In this document: positions 1 to 7,100 of the stretch, in pieces
Position numbering within the stretch: position 1 is the first letter of the stretch
Layout: every line of letters begins with the position of its first letter
Assembly: GCF_014495685.1 (NCBI RefSeq)
Contig: NZ_JACTVI010000077.1
Coordinates: forward strand, 1-39,653
From: Streptomyces sp. TRM68367
GTDB taxonomy: Bacteria; Actinomycetota; Actinomycetes; Streptomycetales; Streptomycetaceae
Reading direction: 5' to 3'
DNA length: 39,653 nucleotides
Program-made: the position numbers and the translations under genes
The notes under the pieces: generated by a model
Told to the model about the DNA's origin: nothing
What the model saw: only the letters and a program-made list of their open reading frames with translations
The model's database searches: none

Positions 1-20
1 CCCGGAACTTCGGTTCCGGG
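1..20. terminator. UUCG-loop hairpin at window edge
   Basis: Bases 1-8 and 13-20 form a perfect 8-bp stem closed by a TTCG tetraloop, an exceptionally stable RNA hairpin. A short T-rich stretch follows about ten bases later (31-34). It most likely terminates a gene lying left of the window. The upstream gene cannot be seen, so the direction is inferred. Confidence 0.55.
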
Positions 21-80
21 TCCAACCCTCTTTTGATTTGCGTTACTTGAAGTTCACGTTGCGCAACCATCATCTGCTGT

Positions 81-761
81 ATGGGTACTGCTGCAATGCT
101 CAGGGCCGCTGGCGTCGGAGTCGGTGACGAGGTCATCGTGCCAGCGTTCGGGAACGTCGAAGTGGCCGAGGCCGTCGCCCTGGCCGGTGCGTTGCCGGTG
201 TTCGCCGACATAGATCCGGTCAGCTACTGCCTCGACCCCGAGGCGGCCGAGATGGCCGTAACCCCGCGAACGGCGGCTGCCGTTGTCGTACACCGCTTCG
301 GGCGGCCGGCGGACATAGCGCTGCTGCATGCGGTCGGGCAGCGGCACGGGCTGCTCGTGCTGGAGCAGGGGGAGTCCGAGGCGCCGTACGACGAGATCGC
401 TCAGCGGCGGCAGCGGGCGGCGTATCTCGATGCGAAGTTGCGGGGTGTGCAGACGCCGGACGGCGGGGACGGGCACACCTACCAGCAGTACGTCGTGCGG
501 GTGCCGGGGAACGGGCGGCCCGACCGGGACGCGTTCGCCCGGGCCGTGCGGGCCAGGGGAATCGACTGCCGGGTGCCGGTGAAGACGCCCGTGCACCGGC
601 TGCCGGAATTCCGGCGGTGCGTGGTGTCCCTGCCGCACACCGAGCGGGCCGCGGACGAGACGCTCGCGCTGCCGGTGGACGCCTCGTTGACGAAGCGCGA
701 CATGCACCGGATCGTGAGTGCGTGCAACGCGCTCGGAGGGCTGCTCCAGCCCGCCTTCTGA
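81..761 (+). CDS. DegT/DnrJ/EryC1/StrS-like protein lacking the PLP-lysine segment
   Basis: This 226-residue protein resembles the PLP-dependent sugar aminotransferase fold (DegT/DnrJ/EryC1/StrS), normally about 370 residues. The N-terminal part has the family motifs GDEVIVPAF (residues 16-24) and a region resembling 'AGALPVFADID'. It begins about 50 residues into a normal family member. After LLVLEQGESEAPYDEIAQ it jumps straight to the C-terminal helix and 'TYQQYVVRVPG'. The central segment that carries the catalytic lysine and PLP-phosphate contacts is therefore missing. An in-frame stop at 48-50 rules out a longer N-terminus. ATG at 81 has no clear Shine-Dalgarno, and ATG at 96 is an alternative. 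Codon use is normal for Streptomyces and the frame is intact, so it may be a maintained non-enzymatic paralogue rather than a fresh pseudogene. Aminotransferase activity is not expected. Confidence 0.65.
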   Translation: MGTAAMLRAAGVGVGDEVIVPAFGNVEVAEAVALAGALPVFADIDPVSYCLDPEAAEMAVTPRTAAAVVVHRFGRPADIALLHAVGQRHGLLVLEQGESEAPYDEIAQRRQRAAYLDAKLRGVQTPDGGDGHTYQQYVVRVPGNGRPDRDAFARAVRARGIDCRVPVKTPVHRLPEFRRCVVSLPHTERAADETLALPVDASLTKRDMHRIVSACNALGGLLQPAF

Positions 762-789
762 AGAGCGGTTCGTGGCCGGGAGGCCGTGG

Positions 790-819
790 TTGGGAGCACC
801 GGTCCGTTCGGGGTATGAT
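790..819 (+). promoter_or_regulatory. tRNA-Thr promoter
   Basis: TTGGGA (790-795), an 18-base spacer and TATGAT (814-819) make a near-consensus vegetative sigma-70-type promoter. It lies about 40 bases upstream of the mature tRNA, as expected for an independently transcribed tRNA. Confidence 0.7.
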
Positions 820-859
820 CTATTGCGTTGCCGCGAGGGAAAACCTCGAAAAGCCGCAG

Positions 860-932
860 GCCCCTATAGCTCAGTCGGCAGAGCGTCTCCATGGTAAGGA
901 GAAGGTCAACGGTTCGATTCCGTTTGGGGGCT
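860..932 (+). tRNA. tRNA-Thr (anticodon GGT)
   Basis: The 73-base cloverleaf has a 7-bp acceptor stem (860-866 with 925-931, one G-T wobble). The D-arm contains AGCTCAGTCGGCAGAGC. A 5-bp anticodon stem encloses loop ATGGTAA with anticodon GGT at 893-895. The T-arm contains GGTTCGATTCC. It reads ACC, the dominant threonine codon in high-GC genomes. The discriminator base is T932, and CCA is not encoded and must be added enzymatically. Confidence 0.95.
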
Positions 933-940
933 CCGGAAGA

Positions 941-973
941 AAAGGCCTCCGCCCGATAAGGGTGGGGGCCTTT
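941..973 (+). terminator. Terminator after tRNA-Thr
   Basis: Bases 941-954 and 960-973 form a perfect 14-bp stem around loop GATAA. The stem starts with AAA and ends in TTT, so it can act in both directions. It lies between the tRNA and the convergent end of osaC (stop at 992) and probably serves both. Confidence 0.85.
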
Positions 974-991
974 CTCGTGTCTGCGTGCTCG

Positions 992-3745
992 TCAGTCCTT
1001 GTGGAGGCCGGGGACACGCATCGCCAGGATCGCCATATCGTCCGACGGGGCGTCCGACGCGAAGCGTTCCACGGCGCGCATGATGCGGGCCGCGACCGCG
1101 CCCGCCGTGAGGCCGGTGCAGGTGGTGAGGACTTCGGCGAGGCCGTCGTCGCCCAGCATGCGGGTGCCCTCGCGGCGCTCGGTGACGCCGTCCGTGACGC
1201 ACAGCAGGACGTCGCCCGGGTCGAGGGTGACCGTCTGCTCGTACAGCTCCAGGTCCTCCATGACGCCCAGCAGCGGCTGGGGTTCGGCGGCCGGTTCGAC
1301 CGTGCCGTCCTGGCGCAGGCGCAGCGGGAGCGGGTGGCCCGCGCAGACCACCTTCAGTTCCGCGCTGCCGTCCTCCTGCGGGCGCATCTCGCCGTACAGG
1401 AGCGTCAGGAAGCGGCTGCGGGCGCCCTCGTCGAGGATCGCGGAGTTCAGGCGCTCCAGGACGGCCGGGCCGCTCAGGCCCTCGCGGGCCAGGAGTCTCA
1501 GTGCGTGCCGGGCCAGGCCCGTGACGGCCGCCGCGTTCGGGCCCGTACCGCAGACGTCGCCGATGGCGAAGCCGTAGGCGCCGTCGTGGATGGGGAAGAG
1601 GTCGTAGAAGTCGCCGCCGACCTCGTTGCCCTCGCCGGCCGCGCGGTAGATGACCTCGACCTCCACGCTGCCGATCTCGGGAAGTTCGGGCGGCAGGAGG
1701 CTGCGCTGCAGGGACTGGCTGATGGCCATGCGCTCGGAGTAGAGGCGGGCGTTGTGCAGGGCCAGGGCGGCGCGGCGGGAGAGGTCCTCGGCCAGTTCCA
1801 GGATCTCCTGGCGGAAGTGTTCGTCGGTCGGCTTGCCCAGCGTGAGCATGCCGATGACGCGGTTGCGGGCGACCAGGGGCAGGACGACCGTCTCGCCGCC
1901 CACGGCGGACGCCGTGGCGAGGGTGGGGCCGATTCCCGCCGACATCTGGTGGATGGGGCCGCCCGTCAGGCCGAGGCTGCGCATGGAGCTGCGCAGCGCC
2001 GCCTGGTGGGCCACCTCGCCGGGCGCCGTCCAGACGCGGGCGCCGGGCGTGGGTACCGGGTCCGGCGGGGAGATTTTCGACAGCAACGACTTGATACCGT
2101 CGATGAGTTCCTCGTCCTCGTGCAGGACGTACGAGAGATACGGCTCGGAGGCCTGGTCGGCGATCGTGTAGACCGCGCACCAGGTGGCCAGGCTCGGGAC
2201 CGTCATCTGGGCCATGAGGGCCAGGGTCTGGTCGCGGTCGAGGGTGCCGGCCAGGAGGTCGGAGGCCTCGACGAGGAAGCTGAGGGAGCCTCGGCGCAGC
2301 CGCTCAAGTTCGCCCAGACGAGCGGATTCCACGGCGAGCGCGATGCGGTCGGCGGCGAACTGGAGGCGCAGTGCCTCCTCGTTGGAGTACCGGCCGGGGG
2401 CCTCTGCGGCGACGCCGAGGGCGCCAGTGAGACGGCCCTCGACCTTCAGCGGGACGGTGACGACCGAGCGCATGCCCGTGCCGTTCAGCAGGGGTACGGC
2501 GCCCGGTACGGCCGTCAGGTCGTCGTGGACGGCGGGCATGCGGGCGGAGCCGTAGCGGCCGGGGCCGGCCTCGACGGGGACGCGGGCGAAGCGCTGGCGG
2601 GCGGAGGGCAGGCCGGTCGAGGCGCGCACCTCCAGCTCCGTCTCGTCGTCGGTGGCGAGGAGCAGGAAGGCGGAGTCGCCGTCGAGCATGTCGCGGGCGC
2701 GTTCCACCGTGCGCTGGAGGAGGCCGTCGAGGTCGTCCGGGGCGGGGGAGCCGATGAACACCTCGAAGGGGTCGGTGCTCTGGCCCTCGGAGGAGGTGGC
2801 CGTGTCGGAGGCGGGTCCGCGCAACGGCGTCTGCAGGACCGCGCGTTCGTGGTTCCGGACGAGGAGGCAGACCGTGGAGGGCTCGCCGCCGGTGTCGCGG
2901 ACGCGGAGGTGGGAGGCGTACACGGGTGTGACGCGGCCGTTGGCGCCCCTTATGCCGTAGCTGCCCTCCCAGCGGGAGAGTTGGAGTGCCTCCGCGATGC
3001 CGGTGCTCGTGCCGGGGGTGTGCGGCCAGGCCGCCAGGTCGGTGAGGGGTTTGCCGATGACCTGTTCGGCCTGGTAGCCGAAGAGCTCCTCGGCGTCCTC
3101 GTTCCAGGCCGTGATGGAGCCGGAGCGGTCGATCTGGACGACGGCGACGCGGACCCGGCCGTCGGCGAGCGGGAGGAGGTCGGCGGGCAGGGACGGGCCC
3201 GCGGTGCGGGTGCCGACCGGGCGTTCCGGCAGGTCGAGTTGGAACCAGACGTTCTTGTGGGTGGGCGTGTACTCGACGCCCCAGCGGGTGGCCAGGGCCG
3301 CGCACAGCTGGAGTCCGCGGCCGCCCTCGCGGTCGGGGCTGCCCATGGTGGCGGGGGAGCCCTGGAGCGGGACCTCCCGCTCGGGATACCGGTCGGCCAC
3401 CTCGATCCGTACGCCGTCGTCGGTGCGCAGGCACAGCAGGTCGGCGGAGGTGCCCGCGTGCACCACGGCATTGGTGACGAGCTCGCTGGTGAGGACCACG
3501 GCGTCGTCGATGATGTCGGCGAAGCCCCAGCCCTGGAGGGTGTCACGGACGAAGGAGCGGGCGCTCGCGACCGATCGCCCGACGGGCTCGAAGCTGGCGG
3601 CCGCGCGCGCGGTGATCACAGAACTCCTCGTCCGGTTGTCGACGTGCAGGGCTCCGTGGCCGACCGGCCCGCGCCGCTGATGCAGCATCTGCGCGCCCGT
3701 CGGCCGGTCCGGGGGCTGTCCCCCCGGGATCAGTCCGGTGGTCAT
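992..3745 (-). CDS. osaC: OsaC: RsbW-like kinase / PAS / GAF / SpoIIE-type phosphatase
   Basis: Multidomain regulator of 917 residues. Residues about 45-175 form an RsbW-like anti-sigma kinase ATPase, with N-box ELVTNAVVHA (N92), G1 aspartate D118 in EVADRYP, and GGRGLQL. A PAS domain follows (about 185-300; 'ITAWNEDAEELFGY'), then two GAF-type sensor regions (about 330-620). The C-terminus is a SpoIIE/RsbU PP2C-type phosphatase with GGDFYDLF, GDVCGTG, TDGVTE and SDDMAIL. No membrane segment is visible. From the literature as I recall it, the S. coelicolor ortholog helps return SigB activity to baseline after osmotic stress. Divergence from osaA fits this role. The GDVxGK/HG position carries T instead of the usual K or H. 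ATG at 3745 is preferred, with a purine-rich GGAGGGG somewhat far upstream. An in-frame start at 3787 would add 14 residues. Its end abuts the tRNA terminator. Confidence 0.88.
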   Translation of the reverse strand: MTTGLIPGGQPPDRPTGAQMLHQRRGPVGHGALHVDNRTRSSVITARAAASFEPVGRSVASARSFVRDTLQGWGFADIIDDAVVLTSELVTNAVVHAGTSADLLCLRTDDGVRIEVADRYPEREVPLQGSPATMGSPDREGGRGLQLCAALATRWGVEYTPTHKNVWFQLDLPERPVGTRTAGPSLPADLLPLADGRVRVAVVQIDRSGSITAWNEDAEELFGYQAEQVIGKPLTDLAAWPHTPGTSTGIAEALQLSRWEGSYGIRGANGRVTPVYASHLRVRDTGGEPSTVCLLVRNHERAVLQTPLRGPASDTATSSEGQSTDPFEVFIGSPAPDDLDGLLQRTVERARDMLDGDSAFLLLATDDETELEVRASTGLPSARQRFARVPVEAGPGRYGSARMPAVHDDLTAVPGAVPLLNGTGMRSVVTVPLKVEGRLTGALGVAAEAPGRYSNEEALRLQFAADRIALAVESARLGELERLRRGSLSFLVEASDLLAGTLDRDQTLALMAQMTVPSLATWCAVYTIADQASEPYLSYVLHEDEELIDGIKSLLSKISPPDPVPTPGARVWTAPGEVAHQAALRSSMRSLGLTGGPIHQMSAGIGPTLATASAVGGETVVLPLVARNRVIGMLTLGKPTDEHFRQEILELAEDLSRRAALALHNARLYSERMAISQSLQRSLLPPELPEIGSVEVEVIYRAAGEGNEVGGDFYDLFPIHDGAYGFAIGDVCGTGPNAAAVTGLARHALRLLAREGLSGPAVLERLNSAILDEGARSRFLTLLYGEMRPQEDGSAELKVVCAGHPLPLRLRQDGTVEPAAEPQPLLGVMEDLELYEQTVTLDPGDVLLCVTDGVTERREGTRMLGDDGLAEVLTTCTGLTAGAVAARIMRAVERFASDAPSDDMAILAMRVPGLHKD

Positions 3746-4131
3746 GTGTGCGGCCGCCCCTCCGATGCCCGCTCGTGCTCGTGCCACCGCCCAGGCCGGA
3801 CGGACCGGCGTGGCTGGACAGCCGGATGCAAGGTTACTTACCTTCGCGGTCCATGCTGATGCCGGTCTGCAGTGTTTCCGTCCGGAGGGTGTGCGGACGA
3901 TGTGCGAAGCTGCCGAACTGTTATGGCCTGGTTCGGGCAGGGTGAAACACTGGGCAAGCTTCTTGTGAAGGTCCGGGCAGGCCGGGTGTCATCTGCATAT
4001 CGCGGGCAGCAGCCCTTGAAGCAGCCTGGTAGGTCGGGCAAGTGTATGCGGCAGTGAACAGTAGTAACCGGTATGCCGAGCGGTAATACCCGAGCACAGC
4101 AGTAACGGTCGACCCCTGCGGGAGGGACACA
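3746..4131. promoter_or_regulatory. osaC-osaA divergent control region
   Basis: This 386-bp non-coding stretch must hold the promoters of two divergent stress regulators. I could not pick out a confident -35/-10 pair or a SigB-type GTTT...GGGTAC/T promoter on either strand. Visible structures are the inverted repeat AAGGT-N5-ACCTT (3830-3844) and two near-copies of AGTAAC(C)GGT (4063-4072 and 4101-4109) just upstream of osaA. The osaA ribosome site GGGAGGGA (about 4119-4127) lies at its right edge. Confidence 0.5.
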
Positions 4132-7100
4132 GTGGAGTCTGGCGCAGCGACGCGGGGCACGAAAACGCGCGCGAAGGGCGGACAGTCCCCGAGTAACCAG
4201 CGCCGTGCGAGCAACGGCACGACCGTGGTGGACACCGCTGCCCTGAACAGGCTGATGGTGGCTCTCGTGGCCATGCGTGACGGGAACTTCCGGAAGCGGC
4301 TCACGGTGTCCGGTGACGGCGTGATGTCGGAGATCGCGGCGGTCTTCAACGAGGTGGCCGACCGCAATATGCATCTGACCGGCGAGTTGGCGCGGGTACG
4401 GCGCATGGTGGGGCGTGAGGGAAAGCTCACCGAGCGGCTGGAGACCGGGGCCTGTGAGGGATCCTGGTCGACCGCGATCGATCACTCGAACGCGCTGGTG
4501 GACGATCTGGTGCGGCCTGTCTCCGAGGTCAGCCGGGTGCTGTCGGCGGTGGCGGAGGGCGATCTGTCGCCCCGCATGGAGTTGCGAACGCAGACGCCGG
4601 AGGGGCCCGGGCATCCGCTGCGCGGCGAGTTCCTGAAGGTCGCGCGGACCGTCAACAATCTCGTCGACCAGCTGTCGACCTTCACGGACGAGGTCACCCG
4701 CGTGGCCAGTGAGGTCGGCACCGAGGGCAAGCTGGGCGGGCAGGCCCGGGTGCGCGGTATGTCGGGTTCGTGGAAGGACCTGACGGAGTCCGTGAACACG
4801 ATGGCGTACCGGCTGACCGCCCAGGTGAGGGACATTGCGCTGGTGACGACGGCGGTCGCCAAGGGTGATCTGTCGCGGAAGGTCACCGTGCATGTCGCCG
4901 GCGAGATGCTGGAGCTGAAGAACACCGTCAACACGATGGTCGACCAGCTCTCCGCGTTCTCCTCCGAGGTGACCCGGGTCGCGCGCGAGGTGGGCACCGA
5001 GGGCATCCTCGGCGGCCAGGCCCAGGTGTCCGGCGTGGACGGGGTGTGGAAGGAGCTCACCGACTCCGTCAACACCATGGCCGGCAACCTCACCGTCCAG
5101 GTGCGCGGGATCGCCGAGGTGACGACGGCAGTCGCCAGCGGTGACCTGTCGCGGAAGGTGACCGTGGCGGCACGTGGCGAGGTCGCGCAGCTGGCCGACA
5201 CGATCAACCAGATGACCGAGACGCTGCGGATCTTCGCGGACGAGGTCACGCGCGTGGCCAACCAGGTCGGCGCGGAGGGACGGCTCGGCGGCCAGGCGAA
5301 CGTGCCGGGCGCGGCGGGCACGTGGAAGGACCTGACCGACTCCGTCAACACCGTCTTCCGGAACCTGACGATCCAGGTACGGGACATCGCCCAGGTGACG
5401 ACGTCCGTTGCCAGCGGTGATCTTTCGCAGAAGGTCACCGTGGACGTGGCCGGCGAGATGCTGGAGCTGAAGAACACCGTCAACGGGATGGTGGACCAGC
5501 TCTCCGCGTTCGGTTCCGAGGTCACCCGGGTGGCCCGGGAGGTCGGTGTCGAGGGTGAGCTCGGCGGTCAGGCGCAGGTGATGGGCGCGGCGGGTACGTG
5601 GAAGGACCTGACGGACTCCGTCAACACCGCGTTCCGTAACCTCACCGGGCAGGTGAGGAACATCGCCCAGGTGACGACGGCGGTGGCCAACGGTGATCTG
5701 TCGCAGAAGGTCACCGTGGACGTCTCCGGCGAGATGCTCCAGCTGAAGAACACCGTGAACACGATGGTGGACCAGCTGTCGTCCTTCGCCGACCAGGTGA
5801 CGCGGGTGGCCAGCGAGGTGGGTACGGAGGGCCGCCTCGGCGGCCAGGCCCGGGTGGACGGCGTATCCGGGACGTGGAAGGAACTCACCGACTCCGTCAA
5901 CTCGATGGCGGGGAACCTGACGTCGCAGGTGCGCAATATTGCGCAGGTCACGACGGCGGTGGCCCGCGGGGACCTCTCCCAGAAGATCGACGTCGACGCG
6001 CGCGGGGAGATCCTGGAGCTGAAGAACACCATCAACACGATGGTGGATCAGCTGTCGAGCTTCGCCGACCAGGTGACCCGGGTCGCCCGCGAGGTGGGCA
6101 CGGAGGGCCGCCTCGGCGGTCAGGCGCAGGTGCCCGGCGTGGCCGGCGTGTGGCGCGACCTGACCGACTCGGTGAACGGCATGGCCGGCAACCTCACCGC
6201 GCAGGTCCGCAACATCGCGCAGGTTGCCACCGCCGTGGCCCGCGGTGACCTGTCCCAGAAGATCACCGTGGACGCGCGCGGGGAGATCCTGGAGCTGAAG
6301 AACACCCTGAACACGATGGTGGACCAGCTGTCGTCGTTCGCCGAGGAGGTCACCCGCGTGGCCCGCGAGGTGGGCACGGAGGGCCAGCTCGGGGGCCAGG
6401 CCGAGGTGCAGGGGGTCGCCGGCACCTGGAAGGACCTCACGCAGTCCGTGAACTTCATGGCCAACAACCTGACCAGCCAGGTGCGCAACATCGCGGAGGT
6501 CACGACCGCGGTGGCCAAGGGCGACCTGTCGAAGAAGATCACCGTCGACGCCAAGGGCGAGATCCTCGAACTGGTCACCACCGTCAACACGATGGTCGAC
6601 CAACTGTCGTCCTTCGCCGAGCAGGTGACCCGCGTCGCGCGCGAGGTGGGCACCGAGGGCATCCTGGGCGGCCAGGCGCACGTGCCCGGCGTCGTGGGCA
6701 TCTGGAAGGACCTGAGCGACAACGTCAACCTGATGGCCAAGAACCTGACCGTTCAGGTGCGGAACATCTCCCAGGTTGCCGCCGCGGTCGCCAACGGCGA
6801 CCTGACGCGCACGGTGACTATCGAGGCGCGCGGTGAGGTCGCGCAGCTCGCGGACACCTTCAACACCATGGTGAAGACGCTGAGTTCGTTCGCCGACCAG
6901 GTCACCAAGGTGGCCCGCGAGGTGGGCACGGACGGCATCCTCGGCGGTCAGGCGCACGTGCCCGGTGTGGCCGGCACCTGGAAGGACCTCACCGAGTCGG
7001 TGAACCAGATGGCGTCCAACCTGACCGGTCAGGTGCGCAACATCGCCATGGTTACCACCGCCATCGCCAAGGGCGACCTGACCAAGAAGATCGACATCGA

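Noticed and set aside
3830..3844. AAGGTTACTTACCTT as a DmdR/IdeR iron box
   Set aside because: The arms are only 5 bp and the centre is two bases shorter than the iron-box consensus; an unspecified inverted repeat is all that can be claimed.
617..3859. A 1080-codon open frame on the plus strand across tRNA and osaC
   Set aside because: It is the shadow of osaC in high-GC DNA, with no recognisable domains, and it runs through the tRNA gene.
4086..4091. GGGTAT on the minus strand as a SigB -10 for osaC
   Set aside because: No GNNT-type -35 element lies 14-16 bases upstream.
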